Positions 32,821-43,418 of a stretch of DNA of 64,000 nucleotides are shown here, in pieces. Numbering within the stretch: position 1 is the first letter of the stretch; each line of letters opens with the position of its first letter. Origin of the DNA: Adiantum capillus-veneris. Its lineage: Eukaryota > Streptophyta > Polypodiopsida > Polypodiales > Pteridaceae. Location: NCBI GenBank assembly GCA_014529385.2, contig CM043955.1, positions 148,445,640 through 148,509,639 of the forward strand, written 5' to 3'. Below the pieces are notes generated by a model. The model made no database searches. It was given only the letters and a program-made list of their open reading frames with translations, and was not told the origin of the DNA. Made by a program: the position numbers and the translations under genes.

Positions 32821-35099
32821 ACCATTAAATTTCCGCCTTTATAGAACCAATTTATTTAAAACGTAAGGACATGTAGTGATTCAAAGGGATAAACAAAGAC
32901 ATTTTTATACTTTAAAAAGGAAGTTTGGACAAAAAATTTAAACAAACTGATTGCTACAACTCAAAAGGCATACTATTGTAGATAGACTCACTGACATCAA
33001 GTGATATTGTATATAGTTTTGAGTTGTTGGGATGGGGTATCATGGGGATTTTGATTGCCCGAACAAGATGTGAATATATGAACACCTCTGGCTTTTTGTC
33101 CAAAAGCTCGTAGGTTTGCTCATTTATCATACAATAGTAAAACCCTTTGATAGCATAGGATCCTCGCCCAATGATATTTCCCCAGTCATCTTCAGCGTCT
33201 GAATGAAACTCCTCAATAGCTGCAGTGCATTTCACTATATAGATATCCACTTTTTCTTCATTGTCATTTGGTGCGAGAACATCAAAATTATCACCAACAA
33301 TAAGAGCTTGACTGAGGGTGTCATAGTGTCCTTCATATGCTGCATCGTCATTTATTTCATGGTCATCATCTTCCCCTTCTTCTGTGGGCTCCAAAATAAG
33401 GTATGTCGAGAAAGGAACGTGTGACTTGCTCACACATCTCCTCCACTTTTCCTGTTTACATGCACTACAGAAACAAGATAGTGAACGTGTTCTCAAAACA
33501 GTTGTCTCATGCTCTGAATATGCAGAAACAAAGGGCACTGAGTGGTTATTTTTTACAGCCTTCACATCCCAATTTTTTCCCCTTTTGACATCCCCCAATT
33601 CAATCACCCAAAAATCTTACTTACATAACGGGCGTGGGATGCATAGGTGGCTGTAGCACCATTTGACAAGTTCCATCTCAATAATGCCACAACATCTGCA
33701 GCACAATCTATCTTTGGGAAGTTTGGCTACAATTGGTATTGAGTTAAAGACCTTTTTATCACTGTTCCCGTACCGTCGTGTTCTCCCTTACAATGGCCGG
33801 ATCCAAAAAAAGTTCCAAGATATTTTCCATCCCTAAAAACACTGTATCTGCATTTTATTCAATGGATAGAAGAAGATTAATATACTCTTGGCACAATAAA
33901 ATTACCAAAAAAACACGTATTATAATATTACTGATGTTAGACAAGCATTTTATTACAACTTTAATGCCAATATTATGGGTCTCTATATTAAAACGACTTT
34001 CATATAATGTTTGTTAGAACATGGTATACCTGGCAAGGAAATAGAATGGTCTTCTTGCTTTGAATTGTGAAGCTGCTCCATCAGACCATACCCAATGACG
34101 CCTTATGTTTAGAACAAATTGCTTTAGCCATTCTGCATGTTTCAGAAAACAGTGTTGAACAAAATGTGTGTCATGTTGCTTGTCATCTGAAATGAAGAAG
34201 TGAATTGTCTTGTGGATGTCATCTGCATAATATAAAAATCATAAATTATTGAAGGCTTAATACAAAAGAAATAATACTGATCTAGGGTGATGTCGTTACC
34301 TACAATTTGGAAATATGTTATGTGCACAAAAATAGTTACTTGATTTGAATACCAGTGCATGGACTGAATCTCATTTTGTTCTTTGAAACTATAATTTTCA
34401 GCAAAGTCAACAACTGACACAACAACATCTTCTGGAAAGCTTTGTATACATTCCTTATATTGTTCTGCTTGCCATCTATACATAAAATTATGCATTATGT
34501 ATTTCTTAAGATGGTCTTTGAACATGACTGAGAGATCCTGGCATGATATTTCCTTATGCAACAAGACTTTCATTTTCTTCTTCTGACCGTCACGCGTAGT
34601 TCCTACTTCTAGGTCCTCAAGAATCTTCACCACAACCTTTTTAGCAATAAATGCAGCCTCTGCAACACAAAAATCTAACTTATCCGAGCCACACCTTTTA
34701 CATTGACCACTCAAGCAGGCAAGGGCATGGAAGGTGGACGTATCTGATTTTGGACACAGTATAGAGTCCAATAAGGCTGTTACACTCTTGATAGGGTTTT
34801 TTGGTGCCTTGCATCCACCATTGTCTTTGTATATGCTGCATTGACATTGGCAAGCTTTTCCATGCAGACCGAATACAGAACTTCGCATGTGATTTATGGC
34901 ATCCTTTAGGAAGGACATTTGAACATGTGAAATGCAGCAACAAGTATATCGGTCTCTCAATTTCCGCACAAAATATGGCTTCATGTACTCAAATGCACGC
35001 TTCCTTATTACAATTTCAGGGTATTGTTCTTTGAAGTTGAGAAAGAGCTCCACCTACAATGAAAAACATATATGGTTAAAGAACATTGAAGAAAACTGC

Positions 35100-38000
35100 A
35101 GGTTTTTATTATCTTTGAAGAAAACTGTTACATTACTATAAACCAGTATTTTTATTTCAAATCAGTATGTTTTTTCACTTAATTGGTTAGGTAAACCAGT
35201 ACATATGAACACATGTCCTTGGTACGTACCAGTGGTATATAAGTGTCAACCAGTTCAAATGTTCTTACTGCTGATGTAAACCCGTCTTTTCATTTAAAAC
35301 CGGTATGTTATTTACCTAACCAATACATGTGAGCACTTAACCACGATGTATACCAGTGAGAAATAAGTGTTAAAAAAATGAAGACATGTCCTTGGTACGT
35401 ACCAGTGGTATATAAGTGTCAACCAGTTCAAATGTGCTTACTGCTGATGTAAACTAGTCTTTTCATTTCAAACTAGTACATATGAACACATGTCCTTGGT
35501 ACGTACCAGTGGTATATAAGTGTCAACCAGTTCAAATGTTCTTACTGCTGATGTAAACCAGTCTTTTCATTTAAAACCGGTATGTTATTTACCTAACCAG
35601 TACATGTGATCACTTAACCACGATGTATACCAGTGAGAAATACGTGTTAAAAATTTTTTACTGGATATGTAAACCAGTATTTTCCTTTCAAACCGATATG
35701 TTTTTCACCTATCTGACATGACAAACAGTACATGTGAACACTCGACCAGTACATGTGAACACTTAACCATGATGTATACCAGTGAGAAATAAGTGTTAAA
35801 AGTTTTTCACTGGTAATGTAAACCAGTTTTTTACCTAACTGGTATGACAAATAGTACATGTGAACACTCGACCAAGATGTTTACTGGCATAAAATTTTTA
35901 AACGGTTTTAAATTTATTTATTGGTTATGTAAACCGGTATTGTAATATCAAACCGCTATTAGTTTTTATATAACTGGTTATGTTAACACTAGAATGGTAA
36001 CAGGACACTTTTATGTCCTTGGACACTTTTGTGTCCTGTTAAGTGACCATTTTGCTTGAATTATTTGAAGAGTATGAAAATGAATTTCTAGGTGCTATAT
36101 ATCCACAAAGTTGCCTTATGAGCTGAAAAAAACTTAGCATTTTTTTTTGAGTATCGATCTCACCATTAACCTTACTCTTGCACAACATTTTTAAACCTAA
36201 ACTATGTGAAAAAAAGGGTCCTGTTTTTTGCTTTTTTTCAATTTTTGGCAACTATACCACTCTAAACTTCATGTTTGTGAGGTTTAGATGGCTAAAGGTT
36301 AGGCCTTCATAGTTCTCAACAAAGTGCTATATATCCACAAACTTGCCTTATGAGCTGAAAAAAACTTAGCATTTTTTTTTGAGTATCAATCTCACCATTA
36401 ACCTTACTCTTGCACAACATTTTTGAACCTAAACTATGTAAAAAAAGGGTCCTGTTTTTGGCTTTTTTTTTCAATTTTTGGCAACTATACCACTCTAAAC
36501 TTCATGTTTGTGAGGTTTAGATGGCTAAGGATTAGGCCTTCATAGTTCTCAACATGTTTTGATGCTTGTAGGGAGAGCTAAGTGTTAAAATTGAAAGCTA
36601 TGACCAATTTACAAGAATTGCATAATCCTGTTTTTTGGCCAAAATTAGCACTTTTATGATTTTTTTGGTGGCTTTCTTGATATCCAAATTCAATTTTGAT
36701 TGTGTAAGTGTAATGTATAACATAAATCTAATCTTCCTTGAGTTTTGGGGGAGCTAATATGCTATATAGCATAGTATATGATGATGGTTGAGTTTTTTGA
36801 TTGCTAAAGAATACGATACAATTTAGAGTAGCAAGTATAACTTTCTCAATATTGCTAGTTTCTTAGGCCAATTGTGTGTATTTTGTAGGTAGTAACCATA
36901 TCTAATCATAGACTATAAACTTGGCTAGATGTTGAGTAGTTTCTATGGGTTTCTAGAGGTCATAATGCTAAACCTAGTTTTTTCATGTTTGCTGTATTTA
37001 GCACTTTATCATTGCCCCCAAGGTTCCAATTGTAAGAGATCCATTATCCTTTTGACATGCTCCATGGCTCCTTTTGAATCCAGAGGCCCAAAGGGAACTA
37101 AGAAAACATGTATATAGTATCTGTATTGAGCGTAACTATAGAAACTTTGATGATAGGTCCGCAGAATGGCAAAAATGCAACTTTTTTGTACCTATCTTTT
37201 TGCCCAAAAAAAAATTAGTGAGGTAAAAGCAACCATATTTTTTGGTCACCAACCCATTGAAATTAACGGGGCATTTTATCTCATGTCCTACAAAAATCTC
37301 CACTCTTATTTATATGCAATCAACCGTAAGAAATTGTTGTTTTGGGCAAAATGCATTGGTCCATCAACTTTGAAAGCTTGTAGTGACCAAGGGATGAGAA
37401 AAATTACAAGTTTCTCATTTTTTCCATATGTAGTAGTTATTGAACTATAAGCATATGAAAGGATTTTTCAAAATGAGTGGATTTACTATGTTTTTGGAAT
37501 TTTTTCCCAAAACCCTGAAAGGACACTTTTATGTCCTGTTAGGTTACCATTCTAGTGTTAAGTAGTATGTCTACTACATACCACATATACACTTGACCGA
37601 GCTGTAAACTACTGTGAAAATGTGTTAACCAGTTGAAATTAATTTAGTCCTTGTATAATCGGTTTTTTCATTTCAAACCGGTATTAGTAAGTGCATAATT
37701 GGTCGGGTTAACTAGTACATCTTTCACATACTACATATATACACTTGACCAAGTTCTATACTAGTGGGAAAAAAGTGTTAACCAGCTAAAATTAATCTAC
37801 TGGCTATGTAAACCACTTTTTTCATTTAAAATCGGTATTAGTTATTACATAACTGGTTAGGTTAACCAGTACATCTTTCACATACCATATCAAGAGTTGT
37901 TTAAGATGCTTATACTGGTCATGGAAACCCATATCCGATATTTATCTACTTTTAACTAGGACCGAATACATATTCAATATTTCCATTCATAGTTTTTTCA

Positions 38001-38700
38001 TGCTGCAACCATACTGCATACGCATACGACTATGAAAGTATGGTTCAAATATGGTAAAACTGCAACCATACTTTCATACTTGACCTCAGCCACTTGTGTA
38101 TTAGTAAATACAAACTGCATTCGCTCAGCCCTTCCGATCTGTTGCATCGATTTCCACACTACAGATGTTCATGACCCATTGCATACAGAGAACCTAGTGC
38201 AAAGCTGCAAACTGTATTTGTTCAGCCAGTTGCATACAGAGAACCTAGCACAAACCTGCAAACTGAATTCGCTACTAGTGCTGACTCGGAGCTGTCAATA
38301 TTGGGGAGCAACTACCATGTGGAAGAGATGAAGCAAGGCTGTGAAGCAAGGAAGGGCATACTATGAACGCTATGCAGGTAGGAGCAGACTCGCAAAGTAC
38401 AATCGCTAAGAAATTTTGGGTTTTTAATTTTAGTCCCGTTTGTTTATACATATCATACGCATGTGAAAGTATGCATCTGCAAACGTATGTTTCAGCAAAC
38501 CTACACGTATGATAAAAACTATGTTTCCATTTATATTCTCCTTCACATCCAATATTTATCTACTCTTAATCTAGGACCAAATACAGATTCCCCTTATTTC
38601 CATTTATAACTTCCTTCATATCCGATTTCATATCTACTCTTATCAACCCAATTATAGTGAATATAGGTCATGAATGCAAATATTAGAAAACAAAAATGGA
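35100..38700. other. Long intron of the transposase-like gene
   Basis: From 35.1 to 35.98 kb and 37.56 to 37.92 kb the intron repeats 'accagtacatgtgaacac' and 'ccttggtacgtaccagtgg' text. It includes three copies of a block with 'gtggtatataagtgtcaacc' at about 35.23, 35.41 and 35.51 kb. A TTAA element (35987-37557) lies inside. From 37.93 to 38.70 kb nothing was recognised apart from short 'catactttcatac' repeats. Confidence 0.7.
35987..37557. mobile_element. TTAA-flanked piggyBac-like non-autonomous element, copy 1
   Basis: 1571 bp between direct TTAA sites (35983-35986 and 37558-37561). The ends are 15-bp inverted repeats CACTAGAATGGTAAC, followed by a 16-bp subterminal inverted repeat GGACACTTTTATGTCC/GGACATAAAAGTGTCC. 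TTAA duplication with short terminal plus subterminal repeats is the piggyBac pattern. An internal block of about 240 bp is duplicated in tandem (about 36090-36320 and 36330-36555). No transposase is encoded. A weak frame at 37166-37450 is shared with copy 2. Confidence 0.85.
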
Positions 38701-39609
38701 TGTAGTGAATCAAGTTATTACCTGAGATTGTTCAAGAAGATGCACAGGATGTTTGACATATGAATTTCTTCCAATACGCTTTCTGCACACATCCTTCTTA
38801 TTGGGTGAAACACGAGTGTTAGACATCCAAAAAGAGAAGATCAACTCTTTCTCATCAGGTGTTATGAAACCACGATCCATGGGCTATCAAGCATACAAAG
38901 AGATTGGCAAATTGCCATCACCTACTTCCCTGAACCGATTCTTTGTAGCTATGAAGTTCCTCTTGTGCAATTTTAGCAATTTAGATGCAACTGAAACATC
39001 ACTTTTGAGGTAGATGTACACTCAACATTCATAAGCATTGTGGTGATGAACCTTTTAAGAAAGAGCTCCTGTTTGCTCTTGGGTAATTTGATTGCATCTA
39101 TTGTGTTGCGTATGGCTTCAACGAAGGTTGTTTGTGCCCTGGGAATTTCAAGGTCTCCAAGAGAAGGATGATTGACAAACTTGCACAAAATATCTGAGCG
39201 TGATGCAACATCGAGGGTCTTTGTATGCCGATTGAAGAGCATAACAAGGTCATTGCAAAGTCTTTGACGCTTTGCATCATCAGCACCATTTTGATCATTA
39301 TCTTCCTCACGTGCTACCTGCTCAATCTTGTTCTTAGCACACTGCTCCCTCTTTCTCCTAGCATGATATTCCTTGACCGCATCAACATCATACCTAGCAC
39401 ACAGTTCACAGTGAAGCTGAGAGCAGTCACATACAGTGTGAGATTCTTGCTCCATGCTAGAGAGGGAGAGATTGAGCGAGGTGATAGGTCTACAGAGAGC
39501 AAGAGTAGTATATGACAGTAATAGATGTGTGATAGGCCTACAAAGTAAAACAGCAATCTGTGCTCCTACATAGAGAGTTAGAGAGAGACAAGAAAACGAG
39601 AGAGTGGGA

Positions 39610-39770
39610 AGACAAAGAGCTGGCTGACGTGCATAGTTAAGAGCTACAGAGCTGTCTTCTATATTTGAAAGAGAGGTGTGGAAATAGTAATGGTGTAAAG
39701 AGCTGGCTGACGTGCATAGTTAAGAGGTACAGAGCCGTCTTCTATATTTAACAAAAAGTTGTGGAAATTC
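39610..39770. repeat. Direct duplication near the right end of the large transposon
   Basis: Two copies, about 90 bp apart, of text beginning 'gagctggctgacgtgcatag' and running through 'cttctatattt'. They lie 130-280 bp inside the right terminal inverted repeat and upstream of the transposase-like gene, so they could be part of its promoter or a subterminal binding region. Confidence 0.8.
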
Positions 39771-39896
39771 TATATTTAATTAAAAATCTGCTCAAAAGAA
39801 TATATCGAATTGAACTAATATAGATGGTTTTATGTACCGGTTATAAAACCTCTATCCGGGACAAGGTTTTTGGTCCACCTATTCATGCATCCACCC

Positions 39897-40644
39897 TGTT
39901 GTCCCCCATGTGGTCCGTATTGTCTCTCTCTAACATAGTTCCAATTACAGAAACATTCATGAGTTTCGTGGTTTGTTCATTTTTGTTTTGTTGCACACCA
40001 TTTCAATTTTCACTGTGTGTTTACTCCTGGCCTTTGTCGAAGGTTGCACCACTGGTTGGATGGTCACCTCCACAAGTATCGCATTTTTGGGTGGGCAGTT
40101 GTCGTGTGTTTGGGTTCGTCCTATTTCCTTGGTTTATCCTCCTAATCACTTCCTCGATCATTCGATCAACATCCGGCACAGTTGGGTTTTGCCCTCCCAA
40201 TTTTGTCATGGACTCACTCGTGGTTAAAGAGGTGCTACTAGTCCCCTGATTTGTGTCTTCAGTCACCTCCCCATATGCTTTGCAGTTATCTACAAGATAC
40301 AACGCCTCTTTCGTGACTTGCTCAAAGGTTACACATGCTTTCAGGTGCAAGTCCTTCTTGAGCGTGTCATTTCACAATCCCTCTATGAAGAGGATTGATA
40401 GTCTTTCATCCTGAGGTAGTTCTCGAGCAGGGCATCTTTCTATGTACTACTTGAAACGAAGCGATGCTTCCTTCACTTTCTCTTTTTCTTTTTGCCTAAA
40501 TGCATAGATCTGGGAGAAAGTGTTATGCTTGATCCCTCTTTTTGAGAATTCCTCAGCGAATTCTCGGAGAAATTGCTCAATACTTGGGAATTCCAAGTTG
40601 TTTAATGGTTGGAACCAAGTCAGGTCAGTACCTTCCAATGTCAA
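39897..40644 (-). pseudogene. Gag segment with zinc knuckle, 5' of the large transposon insertion
   Basis: The frame 40350-40021 contains ACVTFEQVTKEALYLVDNCK and ends in a CDTCGGDHPTSGA knuckle. The frame 40644-40447 contains FAEEFSKRGIKHNTFSQIYAF. Past 40021 another frame matches the post-knuckle text of the plus-strand relic (NHETHECFCNWNYVRERQY versus NHMIEECYCNKGYVREQ), up to the insertion edge. Stops separate the pieces. Confidence 0.8.
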
Positions 40645-41156
40645 CCCAAATCCTTCATATTGAGTGTGGAAATCAACTACCTATTCCGCTCTAAATACTT
40701 GTTTGAAGATTGAAACATGGGCATACGGATCTCCAGATGCATTATACTCTTTGGGTAAGAATTTTTCCACCTGAGATGGTCGCATACACCTGGCCTCTGC
40801 AACCATTCTAACAACTCCTAGTCCCCCTGAGGTGGCTTCTCTTGGTTCATAATCTCCTCTTGGTACTAACGTTATACGTTCATCAAGTCGATCTCATGTA
40901 ATATTCGGAGGGATTCCAGTGGTATAAGTGAATTCAGGAACAGTGTTGTCCCTATGTGTGTTCATGGAAGCCCTAGTCGCCGTCAATCCTAAAGGTTCTG
41001 TTTTTGGAGCTCATTCATGTCCATAAGAATCCTCCAGTCTGGTTCTCAAGGGGCTCTCAACTACAGTCTCAGGTCTGATGCGAGTAGTCATGGTTTTTAC
41101 CTCTTCCGGATTTACGTAGTATTGGTGGAGTGGTCCTCCAAAATATGTATATCTCT

Positions 41157-41840
41157 CTAACCCCTCCGATCCATTGGAGAGTACTTTTGGCCATACTTTT
41201 CCAATATGACCACCTGAATACTTATGCCCTCTGTATACGTGTAAACATACAAGTTTTTTCGGTTTGTTAATTCTTTCATGCGGGGCTCGTCACATCTGTA
41301 ATAGAGTGTTTGTTCTCCATTATTGAACTTACAAAGCCCCACATATGTGTTGTCTGTGTTAAGGCGCTCTGTCTCATTGGTGTGTTTGAGTACCGTGTTT
41401 TGTTTCTCCATTTTGGGTGGTGCATTGGCCAGCTCATTATCTACTTTGTCCTTGGTGCCGGTCATTCCCCATTTATCCACAATAAAAGGGTTATGAACCA
41501 CTAGGTACATCATTCCCTCTCGGTCAAAATATCTATCCCCGTCATAATCAACATCTACAAGGTCTCTGAACTCACTCCGCTTCTTTTCCAACTTAACACA
41601 TTATCGGTCCATTCCATCCTTATAGATCTTGGCTTTAAGAACATTTTCCAATTCAAACTTCAAATACAACAATTTCACATTAGATGTAGGCTGAGAAGGA
41701 CCTGCACCCATTGAAGTTGTTCCCTTAGGTTTTGACTTGTTAGAATCTTCAGTCATGAGGCCGTATGATCTCTCAGACAAAGTGTCAGAGAAACTCTCCT
41801 CTAAAATGGGTTCCAAAGGTGGTAGTGGTCTCTGATTCAC
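41157..41840 (-). pseudogene. N-terminal gag frames of the giant Ty3 element
   Basis: Two open frames, 41840-41601 and 41591-41157 (144 codons), are joined by a stop. The first is Ser/Thr/Pro-rich, and the second has VDVDYDGDRYFDREGMMYLV and a Tyr/Thr-rich end. Their place between leader and knuckle fits gag, but I recognise no conserved domain. The plus-strand relic has lost this part. Confidence 0.55.
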
Positions 41841-43418
41841 ACTTTCTTCCGTTGAGTGATTACTCCCTTGATCAAAGATGTTGGGGTTCCTATTCTAGTA
41901 CAATCTTCCTAATCGTGGATTCATGAAGAATTGGTAACAAAAAATCCAAACCGAGTTACCTCATTAAATAGTTTCAATCTCCCGTTTGATCTTTCTTGTT
42001 GGGTAGTATCTTTTAGTACCTGCAACCTGCCAAGAATTTGCTTGATAGCTGCAAGTTTACAACTGTTCTTGTTAGTTCTTGCTTTTGCTCGACAAAACTT
42101 AGCACACTTCCCTACACAACCTCAACAATTTTGATCCAATTTCAATTTTGAGAGAAGCACCAAGTTGCTATGGACTAGCTCCTTGTATGGTAAGTTTCTG
42201 TCTCTGTTCTGACTCAGAGGTACATGGATCGCGATCCATGTTGAGAAGCCAATTGAACTTTTGTTGATATCATCAGTTTTAACATGATTAAGGTCTTTCA
42301 GTACCAATTTTTTCTGAAATGAATCTCTGGATTGAAGGCTAAGTTGATTTTGTCACTTTGCCTGAGCTTCTGTCAGTTCTGAGCTGTTGGAATGGTTTCT
42401 TGCATCCAATTTCAACTCTTGAAGGACCACTAGACTCTCTGTGATGCTCTCTAGCTATGGTACTAATTTGGTATCAATTTGTGTCAAGGGAACATGGATC
42501 GCGATCCATGTTCCTTTGTGTCAAGGGAACATGGATCGCGATCCATGTTCCTTTGTGTCAAAATACACTGAATTTTGTCCCACAGCTAGTCCTTGGCCTA
42601 GTGATGCTCACTATATGGTTTTTGAATGCCTTAACACTAGAATGGTAACCTAATAGGACATAAAAGTGTCCTTTCAAGGTTTTGGGAAAAATTTCCAAAA
42701 CCATAATAGATCCAATCATTTTGAAAAATCCTTTCATGAAATTATAGTTCAATAACCTACTACATATGGAAAAAATGAGAAACTTGTAATTTTTCTCATC
42801 CCTTGGTCACTACAAGTCTCCAAAGTTGATGGACCAGTGCATTTTGCCCAAAATAGCAATTTCTTACGGTTGATTGCATATAAATAAGAGTGGAGATTTT
42901 TGTAGGACATGAGATAAAATGCCCCGTTAACTTCAATGGGTTGGTGACCAAAACATATGGTTGCTTTTACCTCACTAATTTTTTTTTGGGCAACAAAAAT
43001 AGGTACAAAAAAGTTGCACTTTTGCCATTCTGCGGATCTGTCATCAAAGTTTCTATAGTCACACTCAATACAGATACTATATACATGTTTTCTTAGTTCC
43101 CTTTGGGCCTCTGGATTCAAAAGGAGCCATGGAGCATGTCAAAAGGATAATGGATCTCTTACAATTGGAACCTTGGGGGCAATGATAAAGTGCTAAATAC
43201 AGCAAACATGAAAAAACTGGGTTTAGCATTATGACCTCTAGAAACCCATAGAAACTACTCAATATCTAGCCAAGTTTGTAGTCTATGATTAGATATGGTC
43301 ACTACCTACAAAATACACACAATTGGCCTAAGAAACTAGCAATATTGAGAAAGTTATACTTTCTACTCTAAAATGTATCGTATTCTTCAGCAATCAAAAA
43401 ACTCAACCATCATCATAT

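Larger units (their letters stand above)
32954..39455 (-). pseudogene. Multi-exon transposase-like gene (DDE-type motifs), decayed
   Basis: Exons on the minus strand: 39455 to 38722 (with a frame problem near 39000 and two in-frame stops at about 38881-38889), 35053-34300, 34222-34030, 33847 to about 33614, and 33607-32954. GT-AG borders and phases agree at 38722/35053, 34300/34222 and 34030/33847. Landmarks in order: a Cys-rich N-terminal part (CDCSQLHCELC), SFWMSNTRVSPNKKDVC, a Cys cluster (ACQCQC...CLSGQCKRC), VSVVDFAENYSF, FFISDDKQHDTHF, VWSDGAASQFKARRPFYFLA, FFGSGHCKGEHDGTG, then VKRGKNWDVKAVK. Spaced Asp/Glu motifs of this kind suggest an RNase H-fold transposase. They recall a family of uncharacterised proteins common in animal genomes. 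A nonsense codon at 33727-33729 and a one-base shift in a T run near 33610 break this copy. Confidence 0.75.
27985..39896. mobile_element. 11.9-kb multi-gene TIR DNA transposon, 4-bp TSD TGTT
   Basis: The ends are perfect 22-bp inverted repeats (27985-28006 and 39875-39896, beginning GGGTGGATGCATGAATAG). The flanks carry a direct TGTT duplication (27981-27984 and 39897-39900). Removing the element plus one TGTT brings the two gag pieces into one frame, which confirms both edges. Contents: a rightward multi-exon gene with a RING-like cluster (28289-31137), a rightward FCP1/HAD-like gene (31329-32042) and a convergent leftward multi-exon gene with transposase-like motifs (39455-32954). Introns and gaps are rich in ATACCGGTAT-type repeats and (GA)n. 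A TTAA element sits in an intron. Four-base duplications and presence in non-seed plants fit, among others, Sola-type transposons, but I cannot assign a superfamily. Confidence 0.85.

Noticed and set aside
28289-39455. The RING-like, FCP1-like and transposase-like genes as a normal host gene cluster
   Set aside because: They lie between perfect 22-bp inverted repeats with a 4-bp duplication, inside the gag of a retrotransposon; removal restores the gag frame.
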